Of a stretch of DNA of 64,000 bases, positions 41,555-52,879 are shown piece after piece (the stretch's first letter is position 1; every line of letters starts with the position of its first letter). The DNA comes from Aedes albopictus (taxonomy: Eukaryota > Arthropoda > Insecta > Diptera > Culicidae): the NCBI RefSeq assembly GCF_035046485.1, contig NC_085138.1, positions 430,639,265-430,703,264 on the forward strand, in the 5' to 3' direction. The notes below the pieces were generated by a model. That model worked only from the letters and a program-made list of their open reading frames with translations. It was not told the origin of the DNA and did no database searches. Made by a program: the position numbers and the translations under genes.

Positions 41555-43123
41555 ATGAGTACAAATTCTACAAACAACCTTCAAGGTGACGACTGCCTCT
41601 CTCAGTCGTGTGAGAGCGAAGTGGAGAATACTCTGAGTCAGCTTGGCCTTACCGAAGACCAGCTACTCAGTAGTTCGCAGGAGAAGATGGAAATATCTTG
41701 CCCCTCAACGCCTACCTCCCGGAGCAGCACATGTTTCGACAAAGCTGATCCAGATCTACAACACCCCTCATCGACCGACTCCAACCTGCTGGACATGGAA
41801 GATAACGAAGATGATGGTATACGGATCGTCATCAACCCCCAAGAATCTTTAGCAAGCAGCAAAGGTTCCGAAGATAACAAGGGTTCTACGGAAGCCAAGG
41901 GGGCTCCGAGTAAGAAATTCCCCATACTCACACGCTCGCAGAGGAAGCAGCTTAGAACTCTCCGGGTGAAGGGAAAAGACCGGAATGAGGCCTTGTCCAT
42001 AATCCTGAATAAGGAGAGCGAGCCCACTTCCTCAAAACGCTCGAGAAACGACCTAGACAAATCCGCCACAGAGGACCCCAAACAAAAAAGGGTGAAGCAC
42101 CATCTGGATCCGAGAGAGCGCACCCAACAGTCCACAAACAGCGCGCCTCAGAAAAACGTGTCTGGACAACAAAACCCACCCATGAGGAAAACAGCTGGTA
42201 TCAGCTACAGTGACATGGCCAAAAGCGTGAAGGTCGGGATAATACCCAAAGACTTTCCCACCGTCCAACTCACTACAGCCCAGCTTGACCTTCTACAAGA
42301 AGCACTCCTGCTCAGAGTAATTCAACAACGAAACGAGCCAATAAAACCCAAATTCAACAACCTTCTCTACAAGTCCGGTTACATGGTTCTAATCTGTAAG
42401 GATCAAGAGACTGCTGAGTGGTTAAAGCGAATATCCCCATCCATGAAACCCTGGGAAGGTGCAGAGCTGATGGCAATGGACGAAGTGGCGATTCCACGTC
42501 CAGAGATGATCCGAGCATTCTTCCCACAAAGCTCCAGCTATGACGACGACCGAATAAAGGCTCTCATAGAAAGCCAAAATGACATCACAACAACTAATTG
42601 GCGTATTGTGAAACGATCCATTCTGAAAGACATTCATGTCGTATGAATCTTCACAGTAGAGGGTGCGTCGATGGAAAAGTTGAAGAAGTCCAAATACACC
42701 CTCAACTACCGATTTGGTGAAATCCAACTAAGGAAGATTACAGATCAACCGACTGCCGATACCGTCAATCCGACTGGAAGGCCGACCCAAGAGCAATCTG
42801 AGGAGGCCTCCGATTCGGGCGAGTTTAGTAAATCTCACCCCAAAAGCACCATAAAGGCTAGTCAGTCCGCCTCTAAAGGAAAAGCTCGAAGCTTACATGG
42901 GACTCCCTGCTCAAGTGGTACCAAACCAAAGGTATCTAAACAGGGCAAAGGGAGTGCAAAAAGCGACAGTTTGACCACAGAGGCGAAACTGGCGGGCCAG
43001 GTCGCTACAGGGAAGAGAAACAACCCAAACTGTAACACCAAACGACACCCTGATGATCCGCAACATCCAAAGCCGGATAGTCGTCGTCCGGAAAAAAGCG
43101 GGAACCCCGGAAATGGCGACTAA
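41555..43123 (+). pseudogene. LOA LINE ORF1 (gag-like) with one in-frame stop
   Basis: The frame starts at ATG 41555 (MSTNSTNN) and runs in one register to TAA at 43121-43123, broken only by TGA at 42644-42646. Full length would be about 522 codons. The N-terminal third is acidic, serine-rich and low in complexity. The middle has a basic patch (QRKQLRTLRVKGKDR). From about residue 225 comes a folded region: DFPTVQLTTAQLDLLQEALL, then YKSGYMVLICKDQETAEWL, PWEGAELMAMDEV and IPRPEMIRAFFP. This resembles the RNA-binding domain of unknown function (DUF4780-like) common in arthropod LINE ORF1 proteins. Sequence after the stop (IFTVEGASMEKLKKSKYTLN) continues the domain, so the stop is a mutation. 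The C-terminus is basic and overlaps ORF2 at ATGGCGACTAA. Confidence 0.75.
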
Positions 43124-43685
43124 AGTTCTGCAAGTGAACCTCCACCATGCTGAGGGCGCCACGGGTGTGCTCTGTCGGAGGTTCACCAAAGAGAATCTAA
43201 CCGTGGTCTTCATTCAAGAGCCATGGGTCAATGAATCCAGCATACAAGGTATTCCACAACACTCATGTAAGTTGGTATATGATGACAGCCAGCTTTCTCC
43301 TAGAGCGGCTATTTTATTACATAACAACTGTAAATACTTTCCAATTTCAGAATTCATAAAAAGGGACATCGTAGCTGTCAGGATGGAGGAACCTTCCGCT
43401 AGAGGGAGTAGAGAGGTCTTGATGGTCTCGGCATACTGCCCAGGTGACGTGGACGAAATCCCTCCTCCAGAAATAGATGCGCTCGTAGCCTACAGCCACC
43501 GACACAACATCCCATTCGTCATAGGGTGTGACGCAAATGCACATCACACCGTATGGGGAAGTACAAATATAAACACCAGAGGTGAGTACCTGTTACAGTT
43601 TCTCTCTTCCAAGAACATTGACATTTGTAATGTTGGTGACAAGCCCACGTTTGAAAACCTCATTCGTCAGGAATCTAATGTGTGA
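43113..43685 (+). pseudogene. LOA LINE ORF2, endonuclease domain
   Basis: ORF2 starts at ATG 43113, overlapping the ORF1 stop by 11 bp. The product is an apurinic-like endonuclease that would nick the target DNA to prime reverse transcription. Visible motifs: KVLQVNLHHAEGAT near the N-terminus, IQEPWV (metal-binding glutamate), VSAYCPG, then GCDANAHHTVWGST with the catalytic D-A-N-A-H-H and NTRGEYLLQFL. The C-terminal third, including the S-D-H motif, is missing: after KPTFENLIRQ the frame meets TGA at 43683-43685 and the next sequence belongs to the pre-RT region. This deletion removes the end of the endonuclease and the linker. Confidence 0.8.
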
Positions 43686-44445
43686 AAGCATAGAGAATAC
43701 ACCCGTAGTGGCCAGACTCCAAAAAATTATTTCAAAAGACCACTCCAATGGTGTGGGTAGCCTCCGAAAGACGGATAGTTCGCTAACTGTAGAGCCTAGC
43801 GATACACTGAGCGAATTGTTAAAGATCCACTTCCCTGATTCAATCCCTGAGTCGAGCATCGGCGACCAAGACACTGGAATTGCTGTCTCAGATCCACAAG
43901 AGATCCAATCATGGGTTTCTGGATCTAAAAAAGACGCAATAAAGGTTGCAAAGGAAGCTTTCACTCGGGCCAGGGTTGAGAGGGCTGTGAGATCTTTCGA
44001 GCCATTTAAGTCTCCTGGCATGGATGGAATATTCCCAGCGTTGATCCAAAAAGAGGAGAAAACACTGGTTCCACCCTTGGTTGAGATTTTTAGGGCGAGT
44101 CTGATTTTGGGGCATATACCCAACGATTGGTGTCAAATCCGGGCTGTCTTCATTCCGAAGGCAGGAAAGAGAGATAAAACCAACCCCAAAGCATTCAGGC
44201 CGATAAGTTTATCCTCTGTAATGCTCAAAATTATGGAAAAGGTACAATGCGAGTACATGAATCACAAATTTATGAAAGCAATGCCTTTGTCAAAAAAACC
44301 AATTCGCTTATCAAAGTGGAAAATCTACGATCTCGGCACTACATACGCTGCCGTGTGCAGCATAGTTGTCCCATGTTCTAAGGGAATCCCTATTAACATG
44401 GGACAACTATGCTACACACGGCAGTACGGTAGTTCAAAAGATTGA
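43678..44445 (+). pseudogene. LOA LINE ORF2, pre-RT and RT fingers
   Basis: The frame is shifted relative to the endonuclease. It begins CESIENTPVVARLQKIISKD, the segment that ends the linker in LOA proteins, and continues through FEPFKSPGMDGIFPALIQKE to VFIPKAGKR then KAFRPISLSSVMLKIMEKV, the standard fingers of non-LTR reverse transcriptases. The frame then runs into an inverted duplication at 44348-44424 and stops at 44443-44445. Sequence is well preserved up to that point. Confidence 0.8.
44348..44424 (+). repeat. 30-bp-arm inverted duplication within the RT
   Basis: Arms 44348-44377 and 44395-44424 are complementary with one mismatch (left arm starts CTGCCGTGTG). The 17-bp spacer itself contains the palindrome AGGGAATCCCT. 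The coding sequence upstream and downstream of the hairpin is reverse-transcriptase-like, so the hairpin marks a rearrangement junction. Confidence 0.75.
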
Positions 44446-44910
44446 AAAAACACTTAATGCAAAAGAAATTGATCTCGTAGCATTTCTTGATATTGAGGGT
44501 GCATTCGATAGCGCTTCTTAATCGTCTATAGGGTCAGCAATGTTGAGGAGAAAATTCGACCCATGTATTGTTACCTGGGTACATGCTATGCTAGCTAATC
44601 GAAAAATCTCCTCTGAGCTTAGCGGTTCATACATTACTGTTAAAGCAACAAGGGGATGTCCGCAAGGGGGTGTCCGCAAGGCGGAGGGCTTTCTCCTTTG
44701 TTGTGGTCACTGGTGGTGGATGAGCTTCTAGACAGCTCAAAGAGAAGAGGCTTCGAAGTGGTTGGATATGCTGATGACGTTGTCATTATTGTACGAGGCA
44801 AATTCGAAAGTGTTATCTTGGAAAGAATGCAATCTGCCCTAAATCACACTTTTTCCTGGTGTCATAAGGAACAACTAGGCATAAATCCTACAAAAACTTC
44901 CATTATATAG
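44417..44910 (+). pseudogene. LOA LINE ORF2, RT palm (three frames)
   Basis: First frame (44417-44521) has VVQKIEKTL then FLDIEGAFD, the catalytic aspartate motif. The next frame has VTWVHAMLANRKISS then RGCPQGG. After a 16-bp tandem duplication of GTCCGCAAGG-containing sequence the third frame gives RGCPQGGGLSPLLWSLVVD, then GYADDVVII with the catalytic Y-A-D-D and LGINPTKT. The motifs are intact individually, but two frame changes, a stop at 44519-44521 and the duplication kill the ORF. The copy ends abruptly at about 44908, before thumb, RNase H and 3' UTR. Confidence 0.75.
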
Positions 44911-45189
44911 GTATAGGTATATTGGTATAGGTTACCTTGTGGACCTAGTTTTGCTTCTTTCATTATAAATGAAGTGTCGTGCCTCGAGCATGTTATATAT
45001 TAGAATGACGTTAACAGTATGTTTCAACCTTTCCTTATGGATGCCTTCAAGCAAGTTCTTGTATTCAGCATCTTTTCGCTTATATTTAGCAGTATTGCAA
45101 CGATGATTACATCATCTGAAGTAGTTCAAACATTGATTTGAGATGCTTAAGTTTGATGGATTACTTAGGTAGTACAGTTACTTAACATG

Positions 45190-46230
45190 GAATTGCACCT
45201 AATCTAACTTTCGGGATGAACCTGCCTACGGCAGAAAATCCCTAAATAAAAAAGAAAAAAAAAAAAAAAAAAACCTAATCTAACTCTGCATGAGCAGAAT
45301 TTGTCATGAGTTGACTGATTGGCATGTGGCAGATGAGGAGTCTCTATTTTACCTTTTTTTTTGCACTTTTGAGTGTTCCTTCGCAAACTTTACGTATTCA
45401 GGCGTCCCTGCTCAACGAACTGGGGAACCTGTACTAATTGGTTGCAATTACATTTATTGGATAACTCGCTTCCATTGCTACTCCAAGAAAGTTTCATTGT
45501 GGTTTTGTTACTACAACGCCCTCCATTGTGGTATATCATAACTATTGCTTTGAAAGAAGCCTGTCCTGCTGCGGTCTGTGCGGACCGCAAGAGGTATTCC
45601 TGAATGGAACTCTGATCTGTTCATGTTCAAAATATCTTCGGATAAACCATTTTCTTGTATAGTTACGAATCTCTTGCTTCCGCCCGCGAATTGTAGCTAT
45701 AGAATCGACTTGATACCAACTAAAAAGCTCTGCTTACTTCAAATCTCCAGGAGCAAATGGGGTTTTGGCTTATTTTTCTCCAGAGGGATTTGAGTATTTC
45801 AAATATGTTTTGAACTCTTGTAATTTTCAATTTTTTGTATTTTCATGGCGTGAAATTACTCCTTAGTTTTATCCCGAAAGCGTGAGTGGGTTGTATGAAA
45901 AGAAATGAGTTCCAGATTTATCTGGTTACCTCGTTCTTTTTGAAGTGCTTGAAACGTATTGTCGTTTTTCACATCTGTGATGTTCGTCTGGCTAACATGC
46001 CTATTCATGTGAGCTCACATGACTCCCAATTCAGGATGTCCACAGTGTCTAGTTTACACAAAGTTGTATACATTTTCAAGAAAGTACTCGCTCAAACGTA
46101 GTTTTTGCTTGGGTGATTTCTTGAATATTGAGGATGCTTTCGATGACGTGCCTTTCAATGTCATATTGAAAGTCGCATGACGTCACAAGCTACCCCCAAT
46201 GAACTATAGGCTCTCTTTACGATTATGCAT
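45190..46230 (+). mobile_element. Second LOA-like LINE fragment (EN end, linker, RT start)
   Basis: Older and broken. Recognisable pieces in shifting frames: SRICHELTDWHVADEESL (about 45291-45345), matching the endonuclease end and the start of the S-D-H region; a C-N-W segment (45405-45430); ALKEACP followed by a W-N-S-D-L word (45549-45620), typical of the EN-RT linker; and FLNIEDAFDDVPFNVILK (about 46113-46168), the first RT palm motif. It begins about where the endonuclease of the 41.4-kb copy stops. A short LINE tail inserted at 45210-45273. Confidence 0.55.
45210..45273 (+). mobile_element. 64-bp dead-on-arrival LINE insertion
   Basis: The 12-bp direct repeat CCTAATCTAACT flanks it at 45198-45209 and 45274-45285. 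The insert is a short 3' UTR (TTCGGGATGAACCTGCC, then CCCTAAATAAA) plus a poly-A tail. The GGGATxxxCCTxCGGC...AATAAA style is that of LINE 3' ends. The insertion lies in the LOA fragment at 45190-46230. Confidence 0.8.
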
Positions 46231-46239
46231 TTTACAGTG

Positions 46240-47640
46240 TCCTTTTCAGGGCATAGGCTTATATGTATGGCGATGGCACAAATGTCCCAAATGGAGGATA
46301 ACGTGCCTCTTGAGGCGGCCTTCTGATATCTGATATCTGATACCATGCTCATCATTCTACTATGGGCGACAGGGTAGAAAAGTGTCAGCAACGCAAAGGC
46401 AACCAGTTCGATATAGTAGAATAAGGCGCTGTACAAAAGTGTAAGTACAGCTGCCAATTCGAATCGCTCACGCAGTGCCCTAGTGGACAAAATTAGGTTG
46501 ATGAATGAAGTGGTTGAAGAATAATTAAAAAATTCTTGTAAGTGAGTATTCCAAACACTGCATTGAAGCTCCATCAGTAGCATAGACAACATTCAGCGAG
46601 TATTCGTTAATCACTACAATAAAGAAGCGCGAGTTATACATTGATGTACATCCCAGAGAACCAATTTGTACGTATATCGAAGTTTATGATCGTGTCTTAC
46701 GTACCTCTATGCGGTAAAGTTACATCGTATAAAACACCGTCTCCTATTTAACAATTTCCCATACAAAGAGTAATAAAAACAGATTTTGTCGCCCTTATTA
46801 ACTCGCACTCCCCTTCCCCAAAATTTGACAGAGTAAGCGAGCCTGATTAACATCAAAAACTACCAATGAAACAGCTTAATTATAATCTTATGATTATTAT
46901 TATAAGCTTGATTGAAATAATTATTTTCATAATATCCTAACTCACCATCCCAAGCAACACACTTGGACATTAATAAGTTCCTGTAATTTGTATGCAACTA
47001 CATTGAAAGTTATGCCATTTGAACCAATCGTCTTATTAACGACTAAATTGCAACCAAAAAAGCGCAAGAGGTGGAGCCAATATAAAAAATCCATTCGTTA
47101 TATAAACGGTTTTAATACGCAATCGAATCGAATTATAACCAAGATACAACTTATAGTCGACTTAAAAAATGGTGACCGATTCGACAACTAGTCAGCTAGT
47201 CATCTTATCGTCACTGCCAGTAACTATGCGTCAACAGTTTCATAAATGTGCTTAAAAATTGTGTGGGTAAAATTTACCGCAAAAAAAGGCTGAACGAGAA
47301 CGTCAATTTGTGTGCCGTTCCAGATTTATCGGTAAGTTACGCATTTTAGCTCTGTATTCTCAACGCGCCTCAGTCTACATATCGTTTTGCGAGTGAAAAT
47401 TTAGGCATTTGTGATAAAAATTAACTCGCCATATTGCTTTGGCGGAGTGCATTTCAGCAGCTTATTTAATGCATCCATAAAATGCTGAAAAATAATTTTA
47501 GAATTTAGAAAGATACTATTTTCTGAATTATGTCTAAGGGAATCCGTATTGACAAAGTACAACAATGCTGCACGTGGTACACGGAACCGCCAAACTACCA
47601 AAAATTGGATTCTTTTGACGCAATCCTATAGTTCGGCCCA
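46240..47640. other. No recognisable feature
   Basis: A 143-codon minus frame at 46161-46592 overlaps the LOA remnant and shows no domain. AT-rich sequence follows, with no repeat ends seen. Confidence 0.25.
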
Positions 47641-47960
47641 ATAAGTCAACATTTGAGTGAATCGAGTAAACTCAAGCATTGCCTTTACCTCCAACTAAAA
47701 ATATACTCAAGAGTAGGTCAATTCAACCCAAGACCCCCTTCATTCAACCCAAATTTGGGTAAATCTGCATTTACCCAAAATTGGCTTATTGGCCTCAAGG
47801 ACCCCCGTTGGATAGACGCATCTCTGTTAATTTACGACAACATCTATGGGGGAGAGTGAAAAAACAACCTAATTTTGGGTAACTAATCAATTTGAAATAC
47901 TCATTTTAGGGTAAAATCGACCCAAAATAAGGTAGTTTGAATTTTCCGTGTAGGACATAA
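47640..47960. repeat. Repeat with AACCCAAATTTGGGT words
   Basis: Short inverted and direct repeats of ACCCAAAATTGG / AATTTTGGGTAA type occur across about 250 bp, ending near TTGAATTTTCCGTGTAGG. Probably a degraded palindromic MITE; its ends are not clear. Confidence 0.35.
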
Positions 47961-49235
47961 ATAACCAAAAAAACAGACACTTGGACGTGTACTTCTTATT
48001 TATGTCGACAAGAGGCTGTCCATTTATTACGTATCGAAAATTTCAAGTTCTTTGTAAAAAATGTAAACCCATTGTAAAATTTTTCGTGGAAAGCTCCTAA
48101 TATTTTTGTACGTTAAGTTAGATTTCTTAAAACCCCATATAATCAAATCTTCCCAGTGGTAGTTACCAGTCGTTCAGTACTGCGAAAATGAGGCAGAATT
48201 TTTTTTATTGGGTCAATATTATACTTCCAATCAGATTTTTTTCTATTTTACCACTTGAATTTTATAAAAATTTGGAATACGTCGATAAATTTATGAAAAA
48301 AAGTTTACATTTTATTTGTACATGATTTCGTTATTTTTGAAACATTTTGGTTTTTATAGTGCATTTTATATTTTTCGTGATCACAAAAACATTTTGCCGC
48401 ACATTTTGGAACTTCTTTCTCTCCTGTCAAAATTGTTCGTTATGTTTTAAATAAGTTCCAGGTGCAACATGTTTATGGCAATCAGAATCATTGTTTTGGT
48501 TTGTAAACGGTTGTAACTAAGATTTGTTGAAACAATCAGAGTATACTTCAGTTACAAATTGGTTTCGCAAGTTTCGACCAATGATGACGTTTGTTTTCAT
48601 TTTGCTAGTTGTTATAAAAATGTTATACCTCAGTTTGGCATCAACAAAAGGATTTTAATAGGTTTTAATTTTGTTTGTTTCATGAAAACTCAGTTGCAAC
48701 ATGTTTGCAACAATGATCATTTCCATTTTAGTTGCAGGTGCTACTTGGGATGCGATAGTAACTTGAAATAGTGCTTTACACGATGTAATACGTGCATCCT
48801 TATGAGATTTCTTATTGTCTGGGAATGGAGTCCTTTTGTACGACAGAGGACAATACTAAGAGTTACTCGTGCTTTGCCAGGAAGAAATTGCAACAATATC
48901 TATATCTATACCTTGTTTCTTATAATCGAATCATGGATTGCTGAATATCACATTAAAAAGATCATTCTTCAGCAGCCAAGCTAATAGAAGAGATCAATTT
49001 AGGTTATGGCTGTGTTCAACAAATGGATCATGGATATTGTAAATTAGATATTGCAGATTAAAATTTAATTTCATAACAGCAATAATATTGGTTTAGGAAT
49101 GGTACAGTTTTTGTGTTATTAGCGATACAAGATTTTTAATATTTTTTTCATTGGAAAATCTTCAAAATGATGTACAAAAATATTTAAAAGACTCTTCGGA
49201 AACCTTTAACTGAGCATAACTTTCTGAACCGCTCT
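47960..49235. other. Unclassified, likely old repeats
   Basis: Contains GGCTGTCCATTTATTACGTA (about 48012), a relative of the GTTACG-type repeats, and repeated GTTGCAACATGTTT words at 48460-48740. No coding motif. Confidence 0.3.
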
Positions 49236-49239
49236 CCCC

Positions 49240-50290
49240 AAAACCCAAATGCAGGGGGAAATTAATCCTCCGACATCTTTCAGTAATGGAAGAAAATAAC
49301 AACAAAGCGAAATGGAGCCAAATTTAAGCTCGCAAAAAAAGGGGCGCACGTGGCAGCAGCACAGTTTTCCAGCTTTTCTTTGTAGTGCGAGAAACTAGAG
49401 CGGGTCCGAAGAAATAAAGAAAAAAAGAAAAGAATCTTTTCTCCTTCCTATATAGGTAGGTTGCTACGCGCGATTCTTTTCCGCTTTTTTACGATGTTAT
49501 CTCGTTTTCTATTGACCAAGTTCACTTGGATACGAACGAAGATGGGTGAGCCTGAGCGAACACCCACCGCACGCATCGGCAACGAGCATCCGACGAACTC
49601 CGGACTTTGGTTGATCAGGCCTGAAGAAAAGACGGGACTTGCATGGTTTCGTTGTCATCGAGAAAGCGTTCCGTTCTTTGAATTATTTTTTTTTCATGTT
49701 CGCGTTGTTTTCGAACGAAGAAAGATTTAAGATGATCCCGTTGTTGTTGTTGTTGTTGCTCGTTGTCTCAACCGAAATGGAAACTAAATCAAACGAAACA
49801 AGCTTTGAAGGGTTGGTTACCAGGGAAGGATATCATATTCCTGCTTTACCCTGATTTACTTTCAACGTAACATTACTGGGAGCTCAATTTGTCGGTTGCA
49901 GAGATCTTTGATACGATGAGAAATTCGGCTAGAGTATATCGTTTGTGCTGAAGATTTTGCATTGATAAATTCGTACGATTTCTGTTTGGATATTCCATCA
50001 CTGGATATTTTTACAGATTATAGACGAGTTCAATGCCTAATTTTATGAATAATGTAATGAGTAATTAAATCACATTTCATATACATACAGTTTCAATAGT
50101 ACCAGATTCAGGTTTCCGAAATTCCAGGAGAACTAGCGAAATTTATGAGCAACATTTGAAAAGGGCGCATCAATGCGAAGCACAATAAAAGTGTACTACA
50201 CTCAGAATTTTGGATAGTAGCATATTTTGAAGGAACATAGCTCTTATCTTTTCGGAAGACTTTCTGATTTCCTATGGTGCATTTTCAGTT
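49240..50290. other. Unique-sequence island plus AT-rich flank
   Basis: Bases 49240-49860 are a balanced-composition island with a (GTT)n run at about 49738-49757. Bases 49860-50290 hold nothing recognisable. An 89-codon plus frame at 49461-49730 has no known domain. Confidence 0.35.
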
Positions 50291-50293
50291 TGT

Positions 50294-50377
50294 TATACTG
50301 CCTATGATCGCATATCAGTCCTATATTTGCTGGGTTTCCTATTCATGTGGAGCAGTTATGCGCTCATAGGCAGTATA
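50294..50377. repeat. 84-bp palindromic element
   Basis: Ends TATACTGCCTATGATCGCAT and ATGCGCTCATAGGCAGTATA pair with one or two mismatches around a 44-bp centre. Confidence 0.6.
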
Positions 50378-50399
50378 GTAGCAATAATCTTTTGCCATG

Positions 50400-51060
50400 A
50401 AAGTCATATATGCAATCCACATTCCCCGTCATCTGTGATCACGGCACATCCGGGATGGGTTTCAAATTGACTACATATCCTGCGGCACGGATTCGCGCCA
50501 AAACCCATCTAAACCGCATCGAACGTGGTTTGGTACTACACAGCAGTAGTAGATATTTATCGAACGGTTATCTCCCTCCAAAACTATTTCATGTGGCTAC
50601 ACATAAATACCACTCGCGTCGTCATTTGGCGACCCCTTCGGGTACTCATCATCATCATCACCAACAGCAGCAGCAGCGGTATCAACGTTCGCAAAATATC
50701 GCGGTGGTTTTACCACCGATATTGCCCTCCCCGACTGTGCCATTAAAACATCCATGGACCATGATAAATAGTAGTAAATGTGAAAAAACTCTCGAAAAGT
50801 TGCATCCATCTGCCTCCGCGCTGCTGCTGCTGCTGAGTCGGGTGCAACGCTTACCGTAATGTTTGAAGAATTTCCAATATGAAACGATGAAGTTTTCCTC
50901 CCGTTCGCTCGCGCATCCCGGCTTCCGCACATTGCGTTTCCGGTTGCTCCTCATCTATCACATCGGTGATGTGATGCTAGTAGGTAGGCTATCAAAGTTC
51001 TCTCAGCGCAGCGGAGTTGCAGAGCATGGGGGAAACTGAATTGGAAGGCTTTTCGGAAAT
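50400..51060. other. Unique-sequence island
   Basis: Balanced composition with CAT and CAG short repeats (50640-50680, 50815-50835). Overlapping frames up to 149 codons on both strands look like shadows of simple repeats. Confidence 0.4.
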
Positions 51061-51232
51061 TCAGACAGTACTTAACAGTACGTATGAAATGTATGGGAGG
51101 AAAGGCGATACTTCTTAATGCGAACAGTTTTTCCGCTTAAAACTTGCGAAATATGGGAACTTTTGCTTTTTATTTATTGTATGGTTCATCGCCTGCCTCA
51201 CTTTTATTCTGATCTATCATTTTTTGAAGTAA

Positions 51233-52348
51233 CTAAGGTACACCGGGGCAAGTTGAAACGGGTGGGGCAAAGGTTAACATGATGTTTTCTAAAGATGATA
51301 AACAATGTACACCGTGTCCAATAAGTTCTCATACAAAATCAAATTCAATTCATTTCACATCTGTAATTGGGATTTTCAAAGTAAATTTATGTTTTGAAAG
51401 GCCAACTAACATACTCCAAATACAGCTTATGTTTCGGAACTAACTGTCCTTTATCCTTCTCTGCTGATCGCTTATGTGTCGTAAGTCCATTTCAGCTGGC
51501 ACGCACGCCATTTAATTGATATTTCATCGTATTTTAACGAGTAATGGTTTTAAGTTGAAACAAATTAGGTTCCTGTCTTCCCCATTCCTAGTAGCAACTA
51601 TGACCAGAAGAGAAAAAATATTAGCTCTTGTATTGGTGAAGTACGGAGCCGTTTTATTTTGTACAAAATAAAATGTAAATTAAACAAAAATGTGCATTTA
51701 CCTATTTCAATGGGATTTGTTGTGTTAAAGAAGCATGGGTGCATTTTATCTGGTTGATTCACACCATTCTCACTTATAAAACATGCTTGCATCCCTATCG
51801 TGGTAAATTTTGTCCAAAGATTACGTTTTATGATGTTTATCTTTGATATAACGGTTATTTTTATGAAAATCAGCCCAAGATGAGCTTACTTGCAAATTTC
51901 TTACCATATCATCACTAAAATTGTATTGATTTTGCCTTAGTATATCTATTTGGTACATATCTTGGGATACTAACTCAAAATTTATCCTTATGGACTCTAT
52001 TTCGCTACTGTAAAATGAAAAACTTTTCGAAGATTTTTCTTGCGTGCCGGAGAAAACGGATTTCAGAAAACGGAAGTGTACTGCTACGCTTATAAAAACA
52101 ATTATAAAATAAAGTTATTCAAAACCGTATACTTTATTTAATCAGTATTGTGTGGCCTTTCAATACATGTATTCATTTTGAAAATATGAATCACATATGT
52201 GAAATAAAATTATATTTTCTAAATTTGTATTTTGCATGAGAACTTATTGGACACGGTGTAATTGCCATGACACATTGTTTGTGATTCAAACAATCTTTTA
52301 GCGTTTCATCTTGCCCCACCCGTTTCAACTTGCCCCGGTGTACCTTAG
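51233..52348. mobile_element. MITE of the GGGCAAGTTGAAAC family, copy 2, split
   Basis: Terminal inverted repeats: CTAAGGTACACCGGGGCAAG at the left and CTTGCCCCGGTGTACCTTAG at the right, extending inward through GTTGAAACGGGTGGGGCAA. Another TA-flanked element occupies most of the interior. Without the insert the host MITE would be about 165 bp. Confidence 0.75.
51310..52258. mobile_element. TA-flanked MITE nested in the previous element
   Basis: TA at 51308-51309 and 52259-52260. Ends CACCGTGTCCAATAAGTTCT and AGAACTTATTGGACACGGTG are exact complements, continuing a few bases inward. Size 949 bp, AT-rich. TA targets suggest the Tc1/mariner superfamily. The 64-codon minus frame at 51598-51792 is not transposase-like. 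Confidence 0.75.
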
Positions 52349-52389
52349 AGAGTTTATATCACACTGACATCAATACTTGAGTAATGCAT

Positions 52390-52648
52390 ATATCGCGCTT
52401 AGTATCATACGGGCGTATAATGATCGATTTTTCTTTGTTGATTTTCTCGTTAGTTAATAACTTGGCTGGCAAATCATTTTCGATTGTTTTTGTGTGTTTT
52501 AGATGCTAGTTCTAGTCGTCCTTCACCGAAGCACACTGAGAGATCATCCTTATATTGGTCGTATTTCCCGGAATAAATCGAAGAGAAAATCGATGAAGAG
52601 AAATCGATCATTGTAGATACGCCCGTATGATACTAAACGCGAGATATT
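52390..52648. mobile_element. Palindromic MITE, about 260 bp
   Basis: The left end ATATCGCGCTTAGTATCATA pairs with the right end TATGATACTAAACGCGAGATAT. ACGGGCGTA and ATGATCGATTT words also pair inward. The interior is about 170 bp. Confidence 0.6.
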
Positions 52649-52879
52649 ATTAACTATTGCTTATAAAAACGTATTATACAATCATACTGTGTGAACTAGT
52701 GATCTGGTGATAGAAGTTATGAAACTATGAAAGGTGAAACAGTTTTGGATCAATAAAAATAAATAAACAAAGGCATGTTTTTATTTTTATTGACGGCAGA
52801 ATGTTATCCGAGATATCTGCCAGTAGTGACTAGAGTTGTTTTCAGTTAAACCGGTAGAACTATACATCATCACATAACG

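Larger units (their letters stand above)
41440..44910 (+). mobile_element. LOA-clade LINE, rearranged copy
   Basis: Contains a 5' UTR, ORF1, and ORF2 with endonuclease and reverse transcriptase in the order expected for LOA elements such as Lian of Aedes aegypti. It lacks the EN-RT linker, contains a 77-bp hairpin in the RT, and stops in the RT palm/thumb without a 3' UTR or tail. It is therefore 3'-incomplete and immobile. Confidence 0.8.

Noticed and set aside
50410..50859. 149-codon plus frame with poly-H and poly-Q
   Set aside because: It is driven by CAT and CAG repeats and overlaps minus frames of similar length.
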